From the NCBI GenBank assembly GCA_947458785.1, contig CANGZU010000008.1, forward strand, positions 1 to 36,866: DNA of 36,866 bases, written 5' to 3'. The translations under genes were made by a program, and so were the position numbers. Shown here piece after piece: positions 1 to 7,448 of the stretch; position 1 is the stretch's first letter, and every line of letters starts with the position of its first letter. The notes under the pieces were generated by a model. The model made no database searches, was not told where the DNA came from, and saw only the letters and a list, made by a program, of their open reading frames with translations. The DNA comes from Ignavibacteria bacterium. GTDB lineage: Bacteria; Bacteroidota; Ignavibacteria; Kapaibacteriales; Kapaibacteriaceae.

Positions 1-1919
1 GGTGCGATAAGTGTATCGCGATAGTCAAGAAAGAGGCCATAGGTTGTCTTCGACCGCGACGCCATGTTGCCTGCGATGCTTGAGTATGTATCATCGCCAC
101 TCGCATCTATAAACAGGCTTATCATTCCATATCCACGCCGATAATCGGAGTATCCCAATGTATTGGTCGTATCTCGCGCTAGATAGCTGTCGTTGCCTTG
201 CAGGTCTACGATAATCGAAACTGCGTTGGCGTTGCCGCTACCGAGCGAGAGACTCTCGCACGTATAACGATCGTTGCCGTCTTGGTCAAACAAGAAGCCG
301 TAAGCAATATCGTGTCCGCATCCTTGTGATACGCCAAACGATGTATATGTGTCATTACCTCGCACGTCATGCAGGTAACCAGTTGCAAAATGAACACCCG
401 ATCCCTGAGCGTACTGATGTGCGACGTACTTGTCATCACCACCACGGTCGATCAAGGAACCAATACCAAACCAATATCCGGTGCCTTGTCCATAGATATC
501 GCTGATGTACGTGTCACTGCCGCTACCGTCAACAAGCACGGCAATTCCGCCAGAGGCATGAGGTCGACTGCCAAGGGCTGCACCCTGTGAGAAGGTTATC
601 TGGTGGTCATCATAACGTAGCACGTCAACAAATGGACTCGAAGCTAGGTAGGTATCATTTCCAGTGCGGTCGCTGAGCAAACCAACTCCGCCCACACCAG
701 CGAATGCCTGTGATTGGGCGTGACACCGGTACACGTCGTTTCCATCATCATCGAGTAGCATCCCGATGCCAAAAATGCCAGCCCCTTGCGAGTTCGTTCC
801 ACCAGAATAGATATCGTCACCACGTAGATCATGCAGAATACCGAAACCGAGCAATCCTGAACCTAGCGAATAGGTGCCGGCTTGATATGCGTCATTGCCT
901 GCCCGGTCGATAAGGATGCCAACGCCATTCACGCCTGCTCCAAGTGAGTAGTCACCACCCGAGTATGTGTCATCACCCTCAAGGTCAACGATAAGGCGAA
1001 CTGGATTCAATCCGCCCGAGACTTGTGGCTCATCTGTTAGCTGGTAAACATCATTGCCACCAACGTCGATGATCATCGTAAAGCGGCCCTGATACACATC
1101 GTTGCCGGGTCCTCCGACAGCGATACGACCATAAGGAGTGTCGAAGACAATCGTCTTGATACTATCGATCAGTACATCACGAGCACTGAGTAACTCATTC
1201 GAGATGCGAAGAAGGTCATCGTGCAGGGATGGTCCAACACGAAGCATCGTCTTGACAGAGGACACATGGATACCAGTGTATAATTTCTGCGCAGCATCGA
1301 ATGCTTCCTGCTCCTCACGATAGGCCTCCCAGACACTTACGGTTTCCGAAGACCGAGAAATGCGCCAGAGAGAATCCAGTTGTGATCGTATTCGTGCATC
1401 AGGCCATGACGAGGCGCGAAGACTTGGCGCAACAGCATCTGTTGCTTGAATGAGTAGGCCGGCATGACGCAGAAGAACGATCGATGAAGCAACATTCAAT
1501 GATGCTAGTCGGCGCTTTTCGAGTCCGAGCTTGGCAATCACAGCATCGGCCTCCGGCATATTGTCGAGAAACACCCGCTGGTACTCTCCGAGGTCGAGTG
1601 AGGCGTGTGTGAGGTCCATGACCGACGTGAGATAACCGTTCGTGTTCTGTAGGAGAAGATCAGCAATGCTCTCGCTAATGTGGATGGCTGAGTAGGGCTT
1701 ACGGAAGATGTTGTCGAGCGCTACGGTGCGATGGTTGTCACGGCTCAAAAGATCATGTGGCATGGCGAGGTCTCGCTCATGCATGCCCAGCAACGAAAGT
1801 GCTGAGTCGATCTGTCGCACGACATCTGGTGTGATGCGCCATTGAGCAAACGCAGACGGGGCTGCAATCAGAACAGCGAACAACAGAGAACAAACGCGGA
1901 TAAAATTGCAAGGTGTCAT
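1..1919 (-). CDS. Secreted GNDxY-repeat (solenoid-like) protein, 3' end beyond window
   Basis: Open from an ATG at 1919 to the left edge with no stop, giving at least 639 residues. The first 25 residues are a clear signal peptide ending in AFA before Q. Residues 26 to about 270 look mostly helical and match no family I know. From residue 272 onward at least 13 copies of G-(N/D/S)-D-x-Y follow, most spaced 26-27 residues, with a second conserved block S-x-G-x-G about six residues after the Tyr and a hydrophobic strand ending in Asp just before the next Gly. This regular pattern suggests a stacked beta-solenoid. It is not the nine-residue RTX repeat, although Asp-rich turns could bind calcium. 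The ATG overlaps the TPR gene's stop as ATGA, so translation is probably coupled. Function unknown; a surface or secreted structural role is inference. Confidence 0.85.
   Translation of the reverse strand, partial: MTPCNFIRVCSLLFAVLIAAPSAFAQWRITPDVVRQIDSALSLLGMHERDLAMPHDLLSRDNHRTVALDNIFRKPYSAIHISESIADLLLQNTNGYLTSVMDLTHASLDLGEYQRVFLDNMPEADAVIAKLGLEKRRLASLNVASSIVLLRHAGLLIQATDAVAPSLRASSWPDARIRSQLDSLWRISRSSETVSVWEAYREEQEAFDAAQKLYTGIHVSSVKTMLRVGPSLHDDLLRISNELLSARDVLIDSIKTIVFDTPYGRIAVGGPGNDVYQGRFTMIIDVGGNDVYQLTDEPQVSGGLNPVRLIVDLEGDDTYSGGDYSLGAGVNGVGILIDRAGNDAYQAGTYSLGSGLLGFGILHDLRGDDIYSGGTNSQGAGIFGIGMLLDDDGNDVYRCHAQSQAFAGVGGVGLLSDRTGNDTYLASSPFVDVLRYDDHQITFSQGAALGSRPHASGGIAVLVDGSGSDTYISDIYGQGTGYWFGIGSLIDRGGDDKYVAHQYAQGSGVHFATGYLHDVRGNDTYTSFGVSQGCGHDIAYGFLFDQDGNDRYTCESLSLGSGNANAVSIIVDLQGNDSYLARDTTNTLGYSDYRRGYGMISLFIDASGDDTYSSIAGNMASRSKTTYGLFLDYRDTLIA
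84..1106 (-). repeat. Tandem GNDxY protein repeats (at least 13 units)
   Basis: This stretch encodes residues 272 to about 612 of the left-edge protein. The first G-N-D-V-Y lies at 1106-1092 and the last visible G-D-D-T-Y at 98-84. Three consecutive units measure 26 residues, most later ones 27. One longer interval occurs where a unit has lost the motif (around residues 410-465). The first two motifs are only 16 residues apart. The DNA copies have diverged, so the repeat is kept at protein level rather than by recent duplication. Confidence 0.85.
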
Positions 1920-3223
1920 CGCTTCATCATAGAAGTTATCTGTTGGGCTAGTTCAGGAGAGAGCTCTTCAAGTCGTGTATGCAGCTCCGTGATCTGTTGG
2001 GCGTCTCCTGTACGCACAAGACACCTCAAACATGCGTAGAGTACATCAGGACTTCGCGGAAACTTCTCAACTGCAACCTTAATGAAAGCGGCAGCCATAG
2101 AGCATTGATCAGCATCAAAACATGTGTTGATACGTGAGATGTGCAGTACGCTCGCAGTATCACGAAGCGCAATCGCCTGCATATGGGCACTCAGCGCCTC
2201 GCCAAGATTTCCGCTGCGCCGATGTACAATGGCGATTGAATTGTAGGCATCCGGTGCAAGCTGGGCCGAGACCAGTGCGCATCTTTTGAATGCGTTGATA
2301 GCATCTTCTGTGAAGCCCTGTTGCTCGTATGCAGCGCCTAGGTTGAAGTATGCTTCGCCATAGTTTGGCCTTAGTCCAACGGCGCGCTTGAGAGCTTTCG
2401 AAGCTACTTCGTGACGTTGCAGACGCATGTTCAGCAGTCCAAGGTTGTACCATGCCATTGGATCTTGGGGATACTTTACAGCCGTCAACGAGGCCACGTT
2501 AAAGGCGCGCGTTGAATCACCATGCTCCTGGAGCGCCCCTGTCAGCAGAAAATATGCTTCTCGATTGTTCGAGTCGAGCCGAATGGCTGCATCAAAATGG
2601 ACTATGGCTTGTGCTACCTTACCACTCGACATGCAGGATTCACCAGCGGCAACTCGATAGGGGGCTACATCAGGATATTGATCGACAAGCACTTGGTGGA
2701 GTTCGGCTGCTGCGGAAAATTGGCCCGTTTTGAAATAGCACTTTGCGAGTTCAACAAGAACACTTGGATCTGAGCGACGAAACATGACGTCTTCAAGCGG
2801 GGCAATAGCCTTTTCATATCTGCCAGCCTTCGCATAGGCAAGCCCCAGGGCCCACATCGTCTGCACAGAGTCGGGGAAGCGACGCACAGCGCCTTCCAGG
2901 GTGTTCAGGTTGGCATCACGCTGATTTGTTCGTGCGAAGCACTCTGCAAGCACGAGCCAAGCTTGCATGCGCGTCGAATCAAGGGCAAGTGAGCGATTGG
3001 CAAAGAACAGTGCTTTGTCGGACTTGTTCTGCTGAATGAGCGACATCGTGTAGATGCCGAGAAGATTAGGATCGGTCGTGTTTTCAATGTTCATCCGTGA
3101 GAGAATCCGCTCGATCTCCGACCAATTCTTGTCACGCATTGCAGACTCAAGTGAACGTTGATCTGGAGTCTGAGAAAAGACAAACGACGACGTGACGATG
3201 AGGATGACAAGAATAGTTGTCAT
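1916..3223 (-). CDS. Secreted tetratricopeptide-repeat (TPR) protein
   Basis: Encodes 435 residues. I choose the ATG at 3223 because it shares its A with the RibD stop codon (TGATG) and opens a good signal peptide (hydrophobic residues 3-14, cleavage near VFS-Q). A longer frame upstream lies inside ribD and has no signal. The rest is about ten TPR units of 34 residues, with the usual small residue at position 8, Gly/Ala at 20 and Pro near 32. One central unit reads W-Y-N-L-G-L-L and the next Y-F-N-L-G-A-A-Y. TPR stacks act as protein-protein scaffolds; here it would be periplasmic. Its stop overlaps the start of the GNDxY-repeat gene, so the two may work together, for example in export or assembly of that protein. 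This link is inference. Confidence 0.9.
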   Translation of the reverse strand: MTTILVILIVTSSFVFSQTPDQRSLESAMRDKNWSEIERILSRMNIENTTDPNLLGIYTMSLIQQNKSDKALFFANRSLALDSTRMQAWLVLAECFARTNQRDANLNTLEGAVRRFPDSVQTMWALGLAYAKAGRYEKAIAPLEDVMFRRSDPSVLVELAKCYFKTGQFSAAAELHQVLVDQYPDVAPYRVAAGESCMSSGKVAQAIVHFDAAIRLDSNNREAYFLLTGALQEHGDSTRAFNVASLTAVKYPQDPMAWYNLGLLNMRLQRHEVASKALKRAVGLRPNYGEAYFNLGAAYEQQGFTEDAINAFKRCALVSAQLAPDAYNSIAIVHRRSGNLGEALSAHMQAIALRDTASVLHISRINTCFDADQCSMAAAFIKVAVEKFPRSPDVLYACLRCLVRTGDAQQITELHTRLEELSPELAQQITSMMKR

Positions 3224-4314
3224 CAATGGGGCATGATGCGGTAGAGATAATGCTGGTCGCATCCAACCGAACGTGTTTCGATGAGGTGCCATGTGCGAGG
3301 GTCTACGTGGAAATCCCACTCTCTGCCCATTCCGAGGGTAAGTGGAGCCATGTGAATATGCATCTCTTGAACGATACCGGCATGCATGAAGTTATCCAAC
3401 GTAACTGGCCCGCCTTCAAGCAGTATCGAACGTATGCCGCGAGCAAACAACGATCGTGCGATCTCCTGTGGCTGGATCGTGCTGCCGACGGCTGGCAGCG
3501 TTAAGAACTCACATCCAAGGTCTTCAAGTAAGGAACGTGCATAAGCTAGCTCAGGATCATCAGACGTAACAATGATCGTGCGCTGCTGACGGGCCGTTGA
3601 TGCTATCACCGAATCATGAGGTGTACGACACTGAGGGTCTAAGATGATCCGTACAGGGTCTCGCCCCTCAACGAGTCGAACATTGAGTGAAGGGTTGTCG
3701 GCAATGACCGTGCCGACGCCGATGAGCACGGCATCAAGCGATGCACGCATGCGATGCACAATTATGCGAGATTCTTCTGAAGTAAGCCAGCGACCGCTGT
3801 TCTCGGGCATTGCAATCTTGTTGTCAAGCGACGTAGCAACCTTAGCGACGATATATGGGGTCCGGCTCTTCATTGCATGAAGGAAGTACCGCGCTACCCA
3901 TTCGCAGGACTGTTCCTCGATACCAACCAGAACTTCTTTGCCAGCAGCTCGGAGCACGTCAAGCCCCTTGCCCGCAACCAATGGGTTGGGATCTTGGCAG
4001 CCGACAACGATGCGCGCTATGTTGGTATCAGCCACGGCGTGGGCACAGGGCGGCTGTTTTCCATGATGCGCGCAAGGCTCAAGCGTTACATACATCGTAG
4101 CGCCCGTGAGGTCGCAGTTTTGAGCATGATGTAGAGCATTGATCTCGGCATGGTGCTGACCATAACGCTCGTGCCAGCCTTCAGAGAGAAGCTCGTTACC
4201 ACGTGCGATCACGCACCCAACCAGTGGATTGGGGCTCACCTGCCCAGCACCGCGCTCGGCAAGTGCAATGGCATGGCGCATCCAATGATGATCTAGTTCT
4301 TCTTGAGTGGCCAT
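3223..4314 (-). CDS. ribD: RibD, bifunctional riboflavin biosynthesis deaminase/reductase
   Basis: Encodes 363 residues, normal for the family. RibD deaminates the pyrimidine produced from GTP in riboflavin synthesis and then reduces its ribose with NADPH, in the cytoplasm. The N-terminal cytidine-deaminase-like domain (about 1-145) shows the zinc site H55-A-E57 with P80-C81 and C90. The C-terminal RibD_C reductase domain (about 150-360) has V-A-K-V-A-T-S-L-D near its start and L-L-E-G-G-P near the end. The start at 4314 lies 22 bases inside the lipoprotein gene upstream. The other riboflavin genes are not in the window, so ribD is detached from a rib operon here. Confidence 0.96.
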   Translation of the reverse strand: MATQEELDHHWMRHAIALAERGAGQVSPNPLVGCVIARGNELLSEGWHERYGQHHAEINALHHAQNCDLTGATMYVTLEPCAHHGKQPPCAHAVADTNIARIVVGCQDPNPLVAGKGLDVLRAAGKEVLVGIEEQSCEWVARYFLHAMKSRTPYIVAKVATSLDNKIAMPENSGRWLTSEESRIIVHRMRASLDAVLIGVGTVIADNPSLNVRLVEGRDPVRIILDPQCRTPHDSVIASTARQQRTIIVTSDDPELAYARSLLEDLGCEFLTLPAVGSTIQPQEIARSLFARGIRSILLEGGPVTLDNFMHAGIVQEMHIHMAPLTLGMGREWDFHVDPRTWHLIETRSVGCDQHYLYRIMPH

Positions 4315-5087
4315 GTAAACGTTATCTGCGTTTGATAGGGGGCTGGCCTCGCCGGAATGATGATGTCGGCGGTGTATTGCCCTGGTGCAAGCGGTTGACC
4401 TTGCGTATCAGTGCCATCCCAGTCAAGGACATAGATTGATACTTCGCCCACAGATTCTGGGCGCACCGGTGTGATGACGGTTAGGAAAGCCATGCCCTGA
4501 TTCGACTGCCAAATGGTCTTGAATCCGGATCGGATTACGACTCGTATATCTTCGGACGACGGAAGATATTCGCCCTCGATCATTCGGTTGCGCGCTGCAT
4601 TGACGCCGATTGCTATGGATTCTTCATCGCCGGGACGAATAAATGGAGTTAGTGTTAGTGCCGAAGTATCCCGTGATATGAATTGAACTGGATGAATCTT
4701 CATGATCGATCCTTGCTCAAAACCGATTGATAGACCTGATTGCGCCAGCCGTGTTCTAATGGATACAGGAAGACGACAGCGAACGAAAGTGCTCGTTGAT
4801 CTGGTGGACACCCCAGAAGTCACGGTCTGCATGAGAATACTGTCTTTGACTCCCTCGTTGCTTTCCACGTACAAAAGTACCTGCCGATACACTCCACCAT
4901 CTGAGGCTGGTGGGACACTAGCTGTGATCAGCAATGAATCCTGAGAGTCTATGCTAAGCATGATTGGTGAGGAATCGTGGAGTTCTATCGTGGCCACGCG
5001 CTGCGATGGTTTGTGGGCCGAGGTACATCCGAGCGCAGCGAAAAGGCTCAAGGTGGCAAGCAACATCATGAATGGTGAAGCCGTCAT
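4293..5087 (-). CDS. Lipoprotein with FlgD-like Ig C-terminal segment
   Basis: Encodes 264 residues. The N-terminus is a lipoprotein signal: hydrophobic residues 6-19 followed by A-L-G-C with Cys 21, so it is probably lipidated and membrane-anchored. The last 60 residues contain W-D-G-T-D-T-Q-G-Q-P-L-A-P-G-Q-Y, the signature of the FlgD-like immunoglobulin fold found at the ends of many secreted Bacteroidota proteins. The middle is beta-rich and unassigned. The ATG at 5087 overlaps the stop of the preceding phosphorylase gene (ATGA), and its end overlaps ribD by 22 bases. No enzymatic motif is visible; function unknown. Confidence 0.88.
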   Translation of the reverse strand: MTASPFMMLLATLSLFAALGCTSAHKPSQRVATIELHDSSPIMLSIDSQDSLLITASVPPASDGGVYRQVLLYVESNEGVKDSILMQTVTSGVSTRSTSTFVRCRLPVSIRTRLAQSGLSIGFEQGSIMKIHPVQFISRDTSALTLTPFIRPGDEESIAIGVNAARNRMIEGEYLPSSEDIRVVIRSGFKTIWQSNQGMAFLTVITPVRPESVGEVSIYVLDWDGTDTQGQPLAPGQYTADIIIPARPAPYQTQITFTWPLKKN

Positions 5088-5899
5088 ACGATCTCCTGAG
5101 TAAGCAGGGTAGTGATGATAGTACTAAGTTGATGGCCAGCGCTGGATGCAACATCAAGAACTTCATCATGTGTCACGGAACGTTGCACCGTATCGGAAAG
5201 TGTGTTTGTGACCATAGAGAATGCAAGTGTGGTCATCCCTAGGCTGCGAGCATGTCGCTGCTCACGAACAGTCGACATGCCTACGAGATCGGCACCGAGA
5301 CGGCGCAGCATGCGTATCTCTGCACGGGTCTCGTAGCTGGGTCCAAGCACCTGACAGTATGTTCCCATTTCGAGCGCAATGTGTTGTTGGGCACACGTTT
5401 CAAGAATAGATGTCTGCAGATCTTGGTCAACAAGGAGGCAGGGATCAGGGGAGCCCGTGTATCCGTGTCTCGTGCTGCCGAGAAACGTCAGGTCGATCGT
5501 ATCCGTGATCAAGGCTATGTCGCCAGGCACATATCTCCAGTGCAGGCCGCCCGCCGCGTTCGTGATGATCACTGTCCTTATGCCTGCGGCATGCAGAAGA
5601 TCGATCAGCTGCATGCATGACGTGTGCTCATGTCCCTCGTAGGCATGAAGTCGGCCGGAGCAGACGAGCACATGCCGCCCATGAAGGTCAAGCATTTCTG
5701 CGTGTGAGGCATGTCCAGCTACTGAGCTCACATCCATACCAGGCAGATCGCTATATGATACGCGGCCCATCGAACGGGCCTGCAGTGGGCAAAAGCGAAA
5801 GCCAGAACCTGTGATGATGCCGATTGTCGGATCGACGCCCAACCGCTGGCGAAGAACACGGGCTGCAAGGCTCACTTCATGTTGCTGCATTGAACTCAT
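5084..5899 (-). CDS. Purine nucleoside phosphorylase, trimeric family, copy 1
   Basis: Encodes 271 residues from the ATG at 5899. A GTG at 5944 would add 15 residues unlike the family. The enzyme splits purine nucleosides with phosphate into base and ribose-1-phosphate. Visible site residues, by comparison with human PNP: G31-S-G, R83/H85 in G-R-L-H-A-Y-E-G, N-A-A-G-G at 114-118, E190 in G-P-S-Y-E-T, M208-S209, N232 (human N243) and H244 (human H257). The Glu/Asn pair is the classic 6-oxopurine (inosine/guanosine) signature. The stretch after M-S-T-V (R-E-Q-R-H-A-R) departs from the usual P-E-V-I-V-A-R-H. It is the first gene of the minus-strand operon. A second, different copy lies at 35642. 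Confidence 0.93.
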   Translation of the reverse strand: MSSMQQHEVSLAARVLRQRLGVDPTIGIITGSGFRFCPLQARSMGRVSYSDLPGMDVSSVAGHASHAEMLDLHGRHVLVCSGRLHAYEGHEHTSCMQLIDLLHAAGIRTVIITNAAGGLHWRYVPGDIALITDTIDLTFLGSTRHGYTGSPDPCLLVDQDLQTSILETCAQQHIALEMGTYCQVLGPSYETRAEIRMLRRLGADLVGMSTVREQRHARSLGMTTLAFSMVTNTLSDTVQRSVTHDEVLDVASSAGHQLSTIITTLLTQEIV

Positions 5900-5911
5900 G
5901 GCGTTGATAAG

Positions 5912-5927
5912 GGGGCAAGTTAGCCCC
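5912..5927. other. GGGGC/GCCCC inverted repeat in divergent pnp1-yicC gap
   Basis: GGGGC, a six-base spacer (AAGTTA), then GCCCC form a perfect 5-bp dyad in the short divergent region between the phosphorylase gene and yicC. It lies 13 bases upstream of the phosphorylase ATG and just before the -33 element of the yicC promoter. It could be an operator or a hairpin in the phosphorylase leader; nothing distinguishes these. Confidence 0.35.
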
Positions 5928-5956
5928 TTGCCGACATTTTTCACGGCGTATCTTTG
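5928..5956 (+). promoter_or_regulatory. Bacteroidota-type promoter of yicC-gmk
   Basis: TTG at 5928-5930, 18 bases, then TATCTTTG at 5949-5956. This matches the Bacteroidota consensus TTG ... TAnnTTTG. The yicC ATG at 5960 begins only three bases after the -7 element, so the transcript is predicted to be leaderless or nearly so. Confidence 0.7.
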
Positions 5957-5959
5957 CGC

Positions 5960-6835
5960 ATGATTAGAAGCATGACCGGTTACGGCAAGGCCGAGGTGGA
6001 GATCCTCGGAAGCACATGTACGATAGAAGCTCGTTGCGTCAACGGACGATATCTTGAACTCTCGACGAAATTGCCGCGGGAGTGGTCCGAAAAAGAAGGG
6101 CAGATACGGGAGATCGTGCGGGAACGCGTAACACGCGGTTCCTTAACCGTTTCAATTCGTCGCGCAGAGACGGTTGCCTCTTCGGCTATTGGTGTTAACA
6201 TGAATGCCGCCACTGCCTATGTGCAGTCGTTGCAGCAGATCAAAGCCGAACTTGGTCTCGCCGGTGAGATCCACATTGAGCATCTTGTTCACTTGCCGAA
6301 TATCTTCGAGGCTGATAACTCGTCATCCGATGATGTTGATGTATGGCCGGGCTTGCAGCCCGGAATCATCGAAGCACTTGATGCACTCAATGCGATGCGT
6401 GATCGCGAAGGGGCTGAGCTTGCGGGCGATCTCGACCAGCGGCTGACGATGATGCTTCAGAGCATCGATGTTGTAGAGCGAATGAGCGTTGAACGCATCG
6501 ATACGGAACGTGTGCGTCTGCGTGAGCGTGTTCGTCAGCTTGTCGATGATGCAATAGTTGACGAGCAACGCCTACAGCTCGAGATCATTCTGTTGTCTGA
6601 AAAGCTCGATGTAACCGAAGAGTGTGTTCGCCTGCGCAGCCACATCAAGCATTTCCGACAGTATATGACCTCCGATGAAAAAGCTGGGCGCAAGTTGAAC
6701 TTTCTGTTGCAGGAGATGAATAGGGAGATTAACACTATCGGATCAAAGTGTAATCATGCTGATATAGCCGTTATCGTGGTGGGTGTTAAAGAAGAGCTTG
6801 AGCGCATGAGGGAGCAAGTGCAGAATGTCGAATAG
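5960..6835 (+). CDS. yicC: YicC/YloC-family endoribonuclease
   Basis: Encodes 291 residues. The ATG at 5960 gives the family's typical opening M-I-R-S-M-T-G-Y-G; a TTG six bases upstream lies inside the promoter element and is rejected. The N-terminal YicC domain includes the conserved E-A-R-C-V-N-G-R-Y-L-E-L segment, and the C-terminal DUF1732 domain ends with G-R-K-L-N-F-L-L-Q-E-M-N-R-E-I-N-T-I-G-S and K-E-E-L-E-R-M-R-E-Q. Family members cut RNA, and in E. coli YicC is linked to degradation of the small RNA RyhB. It overlaps gmk by 11 bases; yicC next to gmk is a widespread bacterial arrangement. Confidence 0.95.
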   Translation: MIRSMTGYGKAEVEILGSTCTIEARCVNGRYLELSTKLPREWSEKEGQIREIVRERVTRGSLTVSIRRAETVASSAIGVNMNAATAYVQSLQQIKAELGLAGEIHIEHLVHLPNIFEADNSSSDDVDVWPGLQPGIIEALDALNAMRDREGAELAGDLDQRLTMMLQSIDVVERMSVERIDTERVRLRERVRQLVDDAIVDEQRLQLEIILLSEKLDVTEECVRLRSHIKHFRQYMTSDEKAGRKLNFLLQEMNREINTIGSKCNHADIAVIVVGVKEELERMREQVQNVE

Positions 6836-7424
6836 AAAGCATTTGATCGTGTTGTCTGCTCCGAGTGGGGCCGGCAAAACCACTGTAGCCAGGCACCTTC
6901 TGAAGACCTTCCCGGAGATGAAGTTTTCCGTGAGCGCAACTACCCGAGACATGCGCAGTGGTGAAACGAACGGGAAAGACTACTTCTTCTTGACGAGGGA
7001 TGACTTTCGTCGAAAGATCGAAGAAGGGGATCTCGTTGAGTACGAAGAGATCTTTGGGAATTATTACGGAACCCTGAAGAGCTTTGTAGCTGACTCGATT
7101 TCTCGTGGAGAATTTGTGGTCTTTGACGTAGACGTCAAGGGTGCTCTTTCGCTCCGCGCAGCATTTCCACATGACACATTGTTGTTGTTCGTGGCGCCCC
7201 CTTCCATCGAAGTGCTTGAACAGCGCCTGCGCAGTAGGCATACCGAGACAGACGAGCAAGTGCGTACGCGGCTTTCACGGGCCGAAATGGAAATGGCGCA
7301 CCAGGATATGTTTGATGTTGTGCTGGTCAACTCTGATCTTGAGTTAACCCTCAATACTGCTGAAGCTCTTATTCGTGCACAGGTCGAAGGTGCACCGCAG
7401 CAACCATCCCTCTTTGGCGAGTGA
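6825..7424 (+). CDS. gmk: Guanylate kinase
   Basis: Encodes 199 residues, normal length. Converts GMP and ATP to GDP and ADP in the cytoplasm. The P-loop is A12-P-S-G-A-G-K18-T-T, and the GMP-binding part shows S-A-T-T-R-x-x-R-x-G-E-T-N-G-x-D-Y-F-F at about 38-56 and E-Y-E-x-x-x-x-N-Y-Y-G-T after it. The ATG lies inside the end of yicC, so translation is probably coupled. No second promoter is seen before it. Confidence 0.97.
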   Translation: MSNRKHLIVLSAPSGAGKTTVARHLLKTFPEMKFSVSATTRDMRSGETNGKDYFFLTRDDFRRKIEEGDLVEYEEIFGNYYGTLKSFVADSISRGEFVVFDVDVKGALSLRAAFPHDTLLLFVAPPSIEVLEQRLRSRHTETDEQVRTRLSRAEMEMAHQDMFDVVLVNSDLELTLNTAEALIRAQVEGAPQQPSLFGE

Positions 7425-7442
7425 GCTTGTGTCGTAACTTTG
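7413..7442 (+). promoter_or_regulatory. Bacteroidota-type promoter of the fused E1 gene
   Basis: TTTG at 7413-7416, 18 bases, then TAACTTTG at 7435-7442: a full match to TTTG ... TAnnTTTG. The -33 part lies inside the end of gmk. The start codon at 7449 is six bases beyond the -7 element, so the mRNA should have almost no leader. Confidence 0.75.
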
Positions 7443-7448
7443 CAGCCT

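Noticed and set aside
84-1106. RTX-type calcium-binding nonapeptides
   Set aside because: G-N-D-x-Y resembles part of an RTX repeat, but spacing is 26-27, not 9, and G-G-x-G-x-D is absent.
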